Shown: in pieces, positions 27,785 to 36,622 of the stretch | Position numbering within the stretch: the first letter of the stretch is position 1 | Layout of the letters: each line of letters opens with the position of its first letter | Assembly (NCBI GenBank): GCA_963793645.1 | Contig: CAWCAW010000004.1 | Location: 186,001 to 250,000, forward strand | DNA: 64,000 nucleotides | Reading direction: 5' to 3' | Source: CAWCAW01 sp963793645 | GTDB taxonomy: Bacteria > Actinomycetota > Acidimicrobiia > Acidimicrobiales > UBA8190 | Program-made: the position numbers and the translations under genes | Notes under the pieces: generated by a model | Told to the model about the DNA's origin: nothing | Database searches by the model: none | Seen by the model: the letters and a program-made list of their open reading frames with translations, nothing else

Positions 27785-28105
27785 ATGCCAACAGTGACCG
27801 ATGAGAAGCCGACGCCGGCCCGCCGGCGAGGTCGGTATCCGAAGGAGTTCCGCCGGGATGCTGCGGCTCTGGTCATCGACCAGCACCGCACCGTCGCCGA
27901 TGTGGCCAGAGAGCTCGGGGTGATCGAGCAGACGCTTGGGAACTGGGTCCGCCAGGAGCGCATCGACCGGGGTGAGCGCGAGGGGTCGACGACCGAGATG
28001 CGCGAGGAGAACGCGCAGCTTCGCCGGGAGGTGAAGCGCCTGACCATGGAGCGCGACCTGCTCAAACGAAGTGTGGCCTTCTGGGTGAAGGAGTTGGATC
28101 GGTGA
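27785..28105 (+). CDS. IS3-family OrfA (DNA-binding subunit), copy 1
   Basis: 106 residues: helix-turn-helix RRGRYPKEFRRDAAALVIDQ...TVADVARELGVIEQTLGNWV followed by a leucine-zipper-like coil (MREENAQLRREVKRLTMERDLLK). AATAGGAGG precedes ATG 27785. It overlaps OrfB as GTGA. Apparently intact. Confidence 0.9.
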   Translation: MPTVTDEKPTPARRRGRYPKEFRRDAAALVIDQHRTVADVARELGVIEQTLGNWVRQERIDRGEREGSTTEMREENAQLRREVKRLTMERDLLKRSVAFWVKELDR

Positions 28106-28991
28106 GCCGCTACCGACACGTCTCCGCCATGAAGGCCGAAGGGTTCCCGATCGACGCGGCGTGCACGGCGGCCGAGGTCTCCACCTCGGCCTACTACGAC
28201 TGGTTGGCCCGCTCGGCGGCGCCCACCGAGGCCGTGTGGGACGAGGCCCTGCTCATCAATGAGATGCATAAGGTCCACGACGACCTCGACGACACCTACG
28301 GGTCACCTCGGATGACCGACGAGCTGGCCGCCCGGGGCTTCTGCGCCAACCACAAGCGCGTCGAGCGGCTCATGGCCGAGAATGGCCTCTTCGCCCGAGA
28401 AGGCCGACGGCGCAAGGTGCGCACAACCATCCCCGACGTGAGCGCCCCGCCACTGCCCGACCTCGTCGAGCGGGACTTCACCGTGGGCATGCCAGGCGAG
28501 CGGACCTGCGGGGACATCACCTACATCAGAACCGACGAGGGCTGGTTGTACCTGGCTGACGTGCTCGATCTGGGCTCGCGCCGGGTCGTGGGTTACGCCA
28601 TGGGCGAGCGGATGCCCTGGGAGCTCGTGGGCGGGGCCCTCGAGATGGCCACCGACACACGCGGTGGCGACGTCGTCGGCATGGTGTTCCATCACGACCG
28701 CGGCGACAGTTCTCAGACCGCAGGGTCGAAGAGTTCTGCGACCAGTTCGGGATCATCCGTTCCATGGGGGCGACGGGAAGTTGTTATGACCACGCCAGCG
28801 CCGAGAGCTTCTGGTCGATCTTCAAGCACGAGTACTTCTACCGGCACGCCTTTGTCACCATGGACGAGCTGCGCGTGGGCATCGACGATTACATCAACTT
28901 CTACAACCACCAGCGTCGCTGCGCCAAGGCCGGAAACGTCAGCCCTATCCGCTACGAGTTATCGTTGGCCCGCCTCAACCAAGTCGCATAA
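28102..28991 (+). pseudogene. IS3-family OrfB integrase, frameshifted and mosaic, copy 1
   Basis: The first part has the HTH_21 region and the rve start (ERTCGDITYIRTDEGWLYLA) and reaches VFHHDRG near 28705. The catalytic remainder continues in another frame: RQFSDRRVEEFCDQFGII, SMGATGSCYDHASAESFW with the catalytic Glu, ending ...ELSLARLNQVA. The D-D-E residues are therefore split by a frame change. After HHDRG the protein is unrelated in detail to the other copy, which breaks at the same codon. Confidence 0.85.
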
Positions 28992-29057
28992 ACCGTGTCT
29001 ACTTTTTGTGGGGAAGCTCACACATCTATCAAGCGTCGCATGGGTCGCGAAGTGCAC

Positions 29058-29072
29058 CTAGGGCCTTTGGTC
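29058..29072 (+). promoter_or_regulatory. candidate stress-regulator box (GCCCTAG motif) 4, inverted
   Basis: CTAGGGCCTTTGGTC; its complement GACCAAAGGCCCTAG matches the site at 16894 closely. It lies about 150 bases before the membrane protein gene at 29220. Confidence 0.5.
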
Positions 29073-29219
29073 AGTTTGACCACCCCCTGCACTTAGGAGG
29101 CGTCCTTCGTTACCGCTGTCGAGCCTTGCACCGGTGACCCTCGAAACCACCGGAGCCCGCGATTTCATCGCGGCCATCGATCACACGATCTTTAAAACCT
29201 TCGTGCAAAGCTTCGGTCT

Positions 29220-29672
29220 ATGACGACACTCTTCCAATACGTTCCGCACCCTCACATTGAAGCGCGCAATGCATCGGGTCCACCGAAGGTGGCGGCTGCT
29301 GTCGCCCAAGTACATGGATCCGGCGTTTTGGGACGTCTGAATGCCAAGATCGGACTGAGGATAACCATCATCGTAGGCACGATGTGGGCCGCTTATATCT
29401 TCGCCATCCTCGCCTTCGTCAGTTTACCAACGACGATCAAAGAGCACAGCGCGACGGTGCTCGTTCTGTGGCTCTCCTCCGAGTTCCTCCAGTTGGTGCT
29501 GCTTCCCATTATCATCGTGGGTCAAAACATCCAGGCCACAGCGGCCGATGCCCGTGCTCAAGCCACCTTCAATGATGCTGCCGCGGTCTTGGAAGAGGCT
29601 AAGCAGATCCAGGCACATTTGGAGGCACAAGACGCCTCCATCAAGAGAATCGTAGCTTCGGTTTGCCAATAG
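29220..29672 (+). CDS. small membrane protein with C-terminal helical tail, unknown function
   Basis: 150 residues. Two membrane helices (about 48-70, ITIIVGTMWAAYIFAILAFV; and 80-105, VLVLWLSSEFLQLVLLPIII) are followed by an Ala/Gln/Glu-rich amphipathic tail likely to form a coiled coil. The N-terminus TLFQYVPHPHIE and the GQNIQATAADARAQAT segment look like a recurring actinobacterial family, which I cannot name. No good Shine-Dalgarno sequence precedes ATG 29220. A GCCCTAG-type site upstream ties it to the stress genes. Confidence 0.65.
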   Translation: MTTLFQYVPHPHIEARNASGPPKVAAAVAQVHGSGVLGRLNAKIGLRITIIVGTMWAAYIFAILAFVSLPTTIKEHSATVLVLWLSSEFLQLVLLPIIIVGQNIQATAADARAQATFNDAAAVLEEAKQIQAHLEAQDASIKRIVASVCQ

Positions 29673-30019
29673 AAAGGCTTAGTAACAGTCTTGGGTCCCC
29701 GGTGCCAACCAGCGGGGGGGCGGGCCTCGGTATGAGTAAATGTGCCGCCCATCGTCACTCTTTTCCATGCACGAACGCTGAATGCGATAGGCGACATGAT
29801 CTGGGGTTCCGGCTCAAAAGGCGGACCAATCTTCCGCGGGGGCATAAGGCCTTATGGGTATGGGCCACGAACCATGACGGCCGACCAGTCCGCCCCCGCC
29901 CAAGGCAACATCAGGCCGGCCGGTATCGCCAAGGTGACCGGGCGCAATGGCCCCCGCCACCTAGCGATATATTGCGGCTCCTGCTCGGGGTGATCTGCGA
30001 CAGGAGCGGCCTTTGCCCG
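29673..30019. other. no gene recognised
   Basis: Short competing frames on both strands, none with motifs. This could be the decayed 3' part of the PAS gene whose remnant lies just to the right. Confidence 0.35.
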
Positions 30020-30330
30020 ATGATGGGTGACATTGTGATCGATTCAGGAACGATTGCTCCATCCTTGTGCAGACGCTCGGTGTGGAATCCCCTCACCGTC
30101 TTGCCGAGTCCCATTTGGGCCAACAAGGAGAAACAGTTCCTCGGGCCGGTGCGGAGGGATGAGCACGGAAATGTCACTCCCGATCATTTCCGAAGCCTCG
30201 TAGCCGCAGAGTCGCTCGGCAGCTCCAGATTCACCACGCGACCATCGAGTGTCTTGCCGATGATGGCGTCGTCGGATGACCTGACAAGGGCGGCGAGGAA
30301 AGGTTCGACGCGGAACTGACCCAACTCGTT
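30020..30330 (-). pseudogene. PAS-domain remnant related to the HD-GYP gene
   Basis: Minus-strand pieces in three frames read EPFLAALVRSSDDAIIGKTLDG, then AERLCGYEASEMIGSDISVL-IPPHRPEEL, then TVRGFHTERLHKDGAIVPES. The same order occurs at the N-terminus of the HD-GYP protein (EPFLTALVNSSDDAIVGGTPAG, AERLLGYSATEML, LLPPDRSDEI). It is a degraded paralogue with at least two frame changes. Its upstream side is cut by the IS3 element at 30423. Confidence 0.7.
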
Positions 30331-30452
30331 CCTGGTAAGCGATACGAGCCACCACAGAGTCGTTGACCCGCCGACCCCCGCAGAGTAAGGGCTTTAGGCC
30401 GTATTTCCAACAAAGTGACGACTGGCCTTCCCCCCGCCAGCCGGACTCATGG

Positions 30453-31350
30453 TTATGCGGCTTGAAGTCGATGGCGGGCGTAGCGTAGCTCCCACTCGAT
30501 CGGCGGCACATTGCCGATCGTGGAGTGCCGGCGCACCGCGTTGTAGCGGTTGATCCAGGCGATGATCGCCCGACGAGCTTCAGCCCGAGTGGCGAAGCGG
30601 TAGCGGTGCACCAGCTCGCGCTTGAGCGTCGCCCAGAACGACTCCGCCACCGCGTTGTCGTGGCACGATCCCATGCGGCCGACCGACTGGGCGATCTGGT
30701 GCTTGGCGCACAGCGCCCGGAAGTCCTTACCCAGGTACTGTCCGGGCGCCGCGGTCGTGATGGAACACCATGCCGACGACGTCGCCGCCGCGTGGGTCGA
30801 TGGCCATCTCGAGGGCCCCGCCCACGAGCTCCCAGGGCATGCGCTCGTCCATGGCGTAACCCACGAACCGGCGCGAGCCCAGATCGAGCACGTCGGCCAG
30901 GTACAACCAGCCCTCGTCGGTTCCGATGTAGGTGATGTCCCCGCAGGTCCGCTCGCCTGGCATGCCCACGGTGAAGTCCCGCTCGACGAGGTCGGGCAGT
31001 GGCGGGGCGCTCACGTCGGGCATGGTCGTGCGCACCTTGCGCCGTCGGCCTTCTCGGGCGAAGAGGCCATTCTCGGCCATGAGCCGCTCGACGCGCTTGT
31101 GGTTGGCGCAGAAGCCCCGGGCGGCCAGCTCGTCGGTCATCCGAGGTGACCCGTAGGTGTCGTCGAGGTCGTCGTGGACCTTATGCATCTCGTTGATGAG
31201 CAGGGCCTCGTCCCACTCGGCCTCGGTGGGCGCCGCCGAGCGGGCCAACCAGTCGTAGTAGGCCGAGGTGGAGACCTCGGCCGCCGTGCACGCCGCGTCG
31301 ATCGGGAACCCTTCGGCCTTCATGGCGGAGACGTGTCGGTAGCGGCTCAC
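30453..31350 (-). pseudogene. IS3-family OrfB integrase, frameshifted, copy 2
   Basis: From 31350 the frame runs through CGDITYIGTDEGWLYLADVL to VFHHDRGARTVPG and stops. The catalytic C-terminus continues in another frame as GQYLGKDFRALCAKHQIAQS, VGRMGSCHDNAVAESFWATL with the catalytic Glu, ending RYARHRLQAA at 30453. One surplus base near 30745 accounts for the break. The transposase would be inactive unless a frameshift is made in translation. Confidence 0.85.
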
Positions 31351-31667
31351 CGGTCCAACTCCTTCACCCAGAAGGCCACACTTCGTTTGAGCAGGTCACG
31401 CTCCATGGTCAGGCGCTTCACCTCCCGGCGAAGCTGCGCGTTCTCCTCGCGCATCTCGGTCGTCGACCCCTCGCGCTCGCCCCGGTCGATGCGCTCCTGG
31501 CGGACCCAGTTCCCAAGCGTCTGCTCGACCACGCCGAGCTCTCTGGCCACATCGGCGACGGTGCGCTTCTGGTCGATGACCAGAGCCGCAGCGTCCCGGC
31601 GGAACTCCTTCGGGTACCGACCTCGCCGGCGGGCCGGCGTCGGCTTCTCTTCGGTCACTGTTGGCAT
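31347..31667 (-). CDS. IS3-family OrfA (DNA-binding subunit), copy 2
   Basis: 106 residues, differing from copy 1 at only a few positions (for example Glu for Asp after VT, Lys for His in DQKRT, Val for Ile in GVVEQ). The helix-turn-helix and coiled coil are intact. It overlaps the OrfB start. Confidence 0.9.
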   Translation of the reverse strand: MPTVTEEKPTPARRRGRYPKEFRRDAAALVIDQKRTVADVARELGVVEQTLGNWVRQERIDRGEREGSTTEMREENAQLRREVKRLTMERDLLKRSVAFWVKELDR

Positions 31668-31872
31668 GAATACCTCCTATTCGAGGTGTCCGGCCAACGG
31701 GGGGATGGTCAGACCGAGGTCCGATGAGAACGTGCCTTTTGGCCGATCCCCGATTCCGCCTGGCGTGGAGCAAGTGGCAACGCCCCTGGACATCTTGTTG
31801 TGCGACATTTTGCAGCCAGGGGGGGGTCTTTCGCCTCTGGTCGTGCCTGCGCTGGTGCTCGACAGTCACATC

Positions 31873-32082
31873 ATGGACTCGCCCTTTGAGTGGGAATGCC
31901 CAACGTATGCCTGTCACGGATTCATCACCACGGAGGAAGCGCCGACGAGTAAGACCCTCTCTGTATGTCGGCCAAGGCCGGAGAGCGTTCGCCCGGTCTG
32001 TGGTCGTGAGATGGTCTGGCACGCTTTCCTCGGTGAGTGGACACCGGCCAGACCGTCTGAGGGCTTTCGCTGGGCGATTTGA
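31873..32082 (+). CDS. possible small Cys-containing protein
   Basis: 69 residues from ATG 31873: a WECPTYACHGF start and two further cysteines (VCRPRPES, PVCGREM) suggest a zinc-ribbon-like fold. No Shine-Dalgarno sequence is visible, the frame is also open upstream, and the region lies between an IS and a truncated gene, so it may be a fragment. Not recognised as a known family. Confidence 0.3.
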   Translation: MDSPFEWECPTYACHGFITTEEAPTSKTLSVCRPRPESVRPVCGREMVWHAFLGEWTPARPSEGFRWAI

Positions 32083-32117
32083 GAATCTAGCCGAACGTTC
32101 AATCGCGCGAGCTATAA

Positions 32118-33395
32118 GGGCGCTCGTCGACAGGACATCCTCTCTCCCCAGGAGAAACAGATGCTCCCTGGCCCTGTGACCCAGCACGCAACTTCCCCGA
32201 GGCCCAGGAGATCTGCTCGTACGGTTCAGGCTACGGGGGGAACGCCCTTCTGGGCAAGAAGTGTTTCGCTCTGCGTATCGCGTCGACCATGGCCAGAGAC
32301 GAGGGCTGGCTGGCCGAGCACATGCTCATCCTCAAGTTCACCAACCCGCGCGGCGAGAGCCGGTTCATCGCCGCTGCATTCCCGAGTGCTTGTGGCAAGA
32401 CCAATCTGGCCATCGTGGTTCCCACTATTTCTGGCTGGAAGGCCGAAACCATTGGCGACGACATCTGTTGGATGAAGTTCGACGCCGAGGGTCACCTCCG
32501 GGCCATCAACCCAGAGTTCGGCATGTTCGGCGTGGCGCCGGGAACGGGGACCGAAGCCAATCCGATCGCCGTTCGGGCGCTCGCTGGCGGCACCATCTTC
32601 ACCAACGTCGCACTCACCGATGACGGTGACGTGTGGTGGGAAGGGCTCACCCCCGAGCCACCGGATCACCTCATAGACTGGCGCGGCGACGACTGGACCC
32701 CAGCAAGCACGACTCCCGCCGCTCATCCCAACAGCCGCTTCACCACCCCGCTTTCTCATGTCCCGACCATGGCGCCCGAGTGGGAGGACCCGAGCGGCGT
32801 GCCCATCTCCGCCATTCTCTTCGGCGGGCGTCGAGAATCGGTCGTTCCCCTCATCACCGAGGCGTTTGACTGGGCCCACGGGGTTTTCCTCGGGTCGATC
32901 ATGGCGAGCGAGACGACGGCGGCCGCAGCCGGTACCATCGGCCGACTTCGCCGAGATCCCTTTGCCATGCTCCCCTTCTGTGGGTACAACATGGCCGATT
33001 ACTTCGCCCACTGGCTCAGGATCGGACAGATCGCACCCAATCCGGATCTGCTCCCGAAATTGTTCTACGTGAACTGGTTCCGTAAGGACGCTGACGGTCG
33101 ATTCCTCTGGCCGGGCTATGGCGATAATGCACGTGTGCTGGCATGGATATTCGATCGATGCCAAGGAACTGTCACTGCCAGAGAAACACCCATCGGGTTA
33201 ATACCCAAGCAAGACGACCTGGACGTCGCCGGACTCGACATCGATGCGATCGCACTCGGAGAACTGCTCGTCGGCGAGGCTCCGGCCTGGCGGAACGAGG
33301 TGCCCTTGATCGAAGACCACTTTGCGATTTTCGGCGACCGACTTCCTGACGAGCTTCGCGATCAGCTCACGGCCTTGACGAAGCGGCTCGGGTGA
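32118..33395 (+). pseudogene. pckG: PEP carboxykinase (GTP), N-terminally truncated
   Basis: GTP-dependent PEP carboxykinase converts oxaloacetate to PEP. The C-terminal 425 or so residues of a 600-residue enzyme are present. Coding likeness begins directly after a TAA at 32115-32117 (STGHPLSPGETDAPWPCDPA) and includes SYGSGYGGNALLGKKC, the P-loop AAFPSACGKTNLA, kinase-2 TIGDDICWMKF and the PEPCK lid region up to KRLG. The first 180 or so residues, which include the PEP-binding N-lobe, are missing and no start codon precedes the homologous stretch. ATG 32289 would give only 368 residues. Deletion next to the IS3 at 30423-31711 is the likely cause. Confidence 0.85.
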
Positions 33396-33536
33396 TCCAC
33401 TTAAGGCGCGACCGGCGCCGACAGCTTGTCGCGCGAAACCGCAACCTCGGATCCAACCGTATGAACCTCTACGAGACGCCACTGTGATAGAGAACGAATT
33501 GCAGGCTGGGCGCCAGGGTGCTGAACAGGCGCGTGG

Positions 33537-33806
33537 ATGCGCGTAGTGGTTCGGGTGTTCCCCGGAGCGCCAACAACCAAGGTGGGAGGCAGATACGGCG
33601 ATTCGGAACCTCCGATCCTCGTCGTTCGAGTCACAGCACGGATGGTTGACGGCGAGGCAAACGCCGCCATGGTCAGGGCAGTTGCTGATGCACTTGGGGT
33701 GTCACGCGGCCTCGTGTGGATCGTGACTGGCGAACGGTCGCGCACAAAAGTGGTAGAGATCGAATCCGCCGATCCCGAAGCCGTCACGGCCCTGTTGCTC
33801 GGCTGA
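33537..33806 (+). CDS. DUF167 (YggU-like) protein
   Basis: 89 residues. The segments VVRVFPGAPTTKVGGRYGD, LVVRVTARMVDGEANAAMVR and VWIVTGERSRTKVVEIE match the small alpha/beta DUF167 family; the usual KVG and GxAN motifs are present. The role of this family is unknown. The leader is weak (ATG 33537). It follows the PEP carboxykinase remnant on the same strand, 141 bases away. Confidence 0.85.
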   Translation: MRVVVRVFPGAPTTKVGGRYGDSEPPILVVRVTARMVDGEANAAMVRAVADALGVSRGLVWIVTGERSRTKVVEIESADPEAVTALLLG

Positions 33807-33858
33807 TTGGGCGCTCGCAGTAAAGCCGGCAGTGTTTCGACGCGCCGGCTTGGCCATC

Positions 33859-34263
33859 TCAACCAAAAAGGGCATCGGCGTCCCGAGCCCACGCCCATTC
33901 CGACAGGGTAATTCGCGCCTCGATCAGGTGCTTTGCCCACGCGATCACGCAATCGACACACGCACCCTCGTTCTGAAGAATCCGAAGGATCGCTCTATCG
34001 ATCTCGATTCCCACAACAATCTCAATCCAGCGAGGCGAAGTGTCTGGGGACCCTTGGACGATGGGCCAGGTGTCCAGCGTTGACGACGCCTCGATCCGAG
34101 CGAACAGGCAGGCCACATGCTCCACCACCAGGTCGGACCGACCCGAGCTCTCGCCCGTGTTGATTTCGGCCAGGAGTCCGTCCAACCGCTCCCACGACTC
34201 GGCCTCTGCCAACCGAGGCAGGATCATCGAGTGATCTTCGCCTTCGTGCACGATTCTCTCCAT
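33859..34263 (-). CDS. hypothetical protein
   Basis: About 134 residues, acidic, mostly helical by composition. Segments LAEAESWERLDGLLAEINTG and ILRILQNEGACVDCVIAWAK contain two cysteines in a CVDC pair. Not recognised. TTG 34272 and ATG 34263 are both possible starts; ATG is preferred. It is divergent from the carbonic anhydrase gene with a 62-base gap. Confidence 0.5.
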   Translation of the reverse strand: MERIVHEGEDHSMILPRLAEAESWERLDGLLAEINTGESSGRSDLVVEHVACLFARIEASSTLDTWPIVQGSPDTSPRWIEIVVGIEIDRAILRILQNEGACVDCVIAWAKHLIEARITLSEWAWARDADALFG

Positions 34264-34325
34264 GTCGCTCAATTGGACTACATCCTGAGGGCGTCGGCAA
34301 AGATGTCTCAGGAGGTGTAATCGTC

Positions 34326-34844
34326 ATGGAGATCGAAGGTCCGTTTTCGGATGTGCTCCTGGCCAACCAGACTTATAGCGCCACGTACCAGTACGGCGAG
34401 CTAAAGGGTCGCGCCCTAAAAGGCCTAGCCATTCTCACCTGCATCGACTCTCGCATCGATCCGCTCGGGATGATGGGTTTGTCACCCGGAGACGCCAAAA
34501 TCCTGCGTAATGCAGGTGCTCGGGTCACCGACGACGTGTTGCGAACACTCGTGCTCGCTACCTACTTGCTCGGTGTCACCCGGATGATGATCGTCGCGCA
34601 TACCGACTGCCGCATGACGGTCGACGATGAGGGCGCCGTTCACCGTGCTGTCGCGGAGGCGGGGGGTCCCGACACGAGAAGCTTGTCGTTCATGACTACG
34701 AGCGACCTCCAGGGTTCTCTGGCCCAGGATGTCCAGAAGATCCGTTCGTCCCTCTACTTGAGCGACCTTTCCGTGGGTGGCTTCATTTATCACCTCGACT
34801 CGGGCCGCCTGGAAGAAGTTCACAACTTGAGTGGCGGCGAGTGA
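34326..34844 (+). CDS. beta-carbonic anhydrase
   Basis: 172-residue zinc enzyme interconverting CO2 and bicarbonate. Zinc ligands: Cys in LTCIDSRID (with the Asp/Arg dyad), His and Cys in VAHTDCRM. NAGARVTDDVLRTLVLATYLLGV is typical of the small mycobacterial-type beta class (compare Rv1284). AGGAGGTG precedes ATG 34326. With PEP carboxykinase next door it could once have served bicarbonate-linked C3/C4 exchange; alone it still supplies bicarbonate. Confidence 0.92.
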   Translation: MEIEGPFSDVLLANQTYSATYQYGELKGRALKGLAILTCIDSRIDPLGMMGLSPGDAKILRNAGARVTDDVLRTLVLATYLLGVTRMMIVAHTDCRMTVDDEGAVHRAVAEAGGPDTRSLSFMTTSDLQGSLAQDVQKIRSSLYLSDLSVGGFIYHLDSGRLEEVHNLSGGE

Positions 34845-35066
34845 GTTCTTAGGAGCTTGGGCACCGACGGAACGCACATCGGGAGACGCGTTGACGGTTC
34901 CTCCAGTCTTGCGTGCGGATTCCGACTGATTCCGTACACCCATTCCGATCGAATCCGTACACCTGTTCCGATGTTTTCGGACACCCCGGGGGCCACTGAC
35001 GTAGCACTGGCGTGAGGTGAGGTAGCCCGGCCACCCTGCCCCGAACTGTTGTTCGAGGAGGAGCCG

Positions 35067-36608
35067 GTGCCGAGACCCCGTGTCGCCATGCGAAAGATCC
35101 GAGATGTTCTGCGCCTGACCTTCGGGGAGAGCCTGAGTCGGCGTCAGGTGAGCGCCTCGCTCGGGATCCCGGTCACGACGGTGTCGGACCACGTCGTCCG
35201 GGCCAAGCTGGCCGGGTTGTCGTGGCCACTGCCCGAGGATCTCGACGACACCGCCTTGGAGCGCGCCCTGTTCCCACCGACAGCACCGTCGCGCACCCCT
35301 CGGCCGCTCCCGGACTGGGGCTATGTCCACACCGAGCTGCGCAAGAAGTCGGTGACGCTGCAGCTGTTGTGGCTCGAGTACCGCGAGGTCCATCCCGACG
35401 GCTACGGATATAGCCAGTTCGCCAACCTCTACAAAGCCTGGCGCCGCCACGTCGACGTCGTCATGCGTCAGGTGCACCGGGCGGGCGAGAAGCTCTTCGT
35501 CGACTTCCCGGGCCAGACCATCCCCATCTATGACCGGTCGAGCGGTGCGGTGTCGATGCGGGCCGAGCTCTTTGTGGCCGTGCTCGGGGCGTCGAACTAC
35601 CTCTATGCCGAGGCGTTCGCGTCCCAGGAGCTTCTCTACTGGGTGACGGGCCATATCCATGCCTTTGAGTACATGGGCGGCTGCCCCGAGATCGTGGTGT
35701 GCGACAACCTGCGCTCGGGGGTGAACCGCCCGCACCGCTACGAGCCCGACGTCAACGCCACCTACGCCGAGATGGCCGCCCACTACGGCGTGGCCGTCAT
35801 CCCGACGAGGCCCTATCGGCCTCGCGACAAAGCCAAGGTCGAAGCAGGGGTGCTGCTGGCCGAGCGCTGGATCATCGCCCGGTTGCGCAAGGAGCGGTTC
35901 TTCTCGCTCACCGAAGCCAACGCGCACATCGGGCGGTGCGTGCAGGAGATCAACAACCGGCCCTTTAAGAAGATGGAGGGCTCGCGCGCAAGCCTCTTTA
36001 AGTCCGTGGACCTTCCCGCCCTCGCGCCGTTGCCCCCGAGTCCTTATCAGTTCGCCCTGTGGAGGCGCATGACGGTGAACATCGACTACCACGTCGAAGC
36101 CGACCGTCACTACTACTCGGTGCCCTACGGGCTCGTCGGACAGAAGGTAGACGTCCGCCTGTCGGCGGTGACCGTCGAGATCTTCTCCTCATCGCGGCGG
36201 GTGGCCAGCCACGTGCGCAGCTTCGTGCGCTTCGCCCACAGCACCGATGAGGCCCACATGCCCGAGTCCCATCGCCGTCATGCCCAGTGGACGCCGTCTC
36301 GCATCGTGGCCTGGGCGCACAAGACAGGGCCCAACGCGGCGCAGTTGGTCGAAGAGATCCTGGCGGCTCGCCCTCATCCCGAACAGGGGTTCCGCTCGGC
36401 CCTGGGCATCATCCGCCTGGCCGACCGCTACGGCACCGAGCGGGCCGAGGCTGCGTGTGGGCGGGCCCTTGCGTTGCGGTCATTCTCCTACCGCTCGGTG
36501 GAGTCGATCCTGAAGCACTCCCTCGACCGCCAGCCCTTGCCCGAGGTCGCATCGGCGCCCCCCCATCCCCGTCACCGCAATGTGCGGGGCGCGCACTACT
36601 ACCGCTGA
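35067..36608 (+). CDS. istA: IS21 transposase IstA
   Basis: 513-residue DDE transposase. N-terminal helix-turn-helix (VLRLTFGESLSRRQVSASLG...VSDHVVRAKLAGL), rve integrase core with D in KLFVDFPGQT, D in IVVCDNLRSG and E in KAKVEAGVLLAERW, then a C-terminal beta-barrel. GAGGAGG lies just before GTG 35067, so that start is preferred over TTG 35049. Intact. IstB follows 14 bases after the stop. Confidence 0.94.
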   Translation: MPRPRVAMRKIRDVLRLTFGESLSRRQVSASLGIPVTTVSDHVVRAKLAGLSWPLPEDLDDTALERALFPPTAPSRTPRPLPDWGYVHTELRKKSVTLQLLWLEYREVHPDGYGYSQFANLYKAWRRHVDVVMRQVHRAGEKLFVDFPGQTIPIYDRSSGAVSMRAELFVAVLGASNYLYAEAFASQELLYWVTGHIHAFEYMGGCPEIVVCDNLRSGVNRPHRYEPDVNATYAEMAAHYGVAVIPTRPYRPRDKAKVEAGVLLAERWIIARLRKERFFSLTEANAHIGRCVQEINNRPFKKMEGSRASLFKSVDLPALAPLPPSPYQFALWRRMTVNIDYHVEADRHYYSVPYGLVGQKVDVRLSAVTVEIFSSSRRVASHVRSFVRFAHSTDEAHMPESHRRHAQWTPSRIVAWAHKTGPNAAQLVEEILAARPHPEQGFRSALGIIRLADRYGTERAEAACGRALALRSFSYRSVESILKHSLDRQPLPEVASAPPHPRHRNVRGAHYYR

Positions 36609-36622
36609 AAAAGGAGAGAACC

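Larger units (their letters stand above)
27741..29020 (+). mobile_element. IS3-family element, copy 1 (mosaic)
   Basis: The left end TGACCATCCCCCCGTTGGCC and the right end (read inward) TGAGCTTCCCCACAAAAAGT pair only partly, sharing TGA.C.TCCCC and a GACAC 21-25 bases in. No target duplication is seen (GTC before, CAC after). The left 960 bases match the element at 30423-31711 almost exactly; the right 300 bases do not. Confidence 0.8.
30423..31711 (-). mobile_element. IS3-family element, copy 2
   Basis: 1289 bp. The two ends match well when read inward: TGACCATCCCCCCGTTGGCC at 31711 and TGGCCTTCCCCCCGCCAGCC at 30423. A 3-bp duplication GAC flanks it (30420-30422 and 31712-31714), the size expected for IS3. 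It is therefore the parental-type element compared with the mosaic at 27741. Confidence 0.85.

Noticed and set aside
34482..36110. 542-codon minus-strand open frame
   Set aside because: Antisense to the carbonic anhydrase and istA genes and spans an IS21 end; composition is that of a shadow frame.
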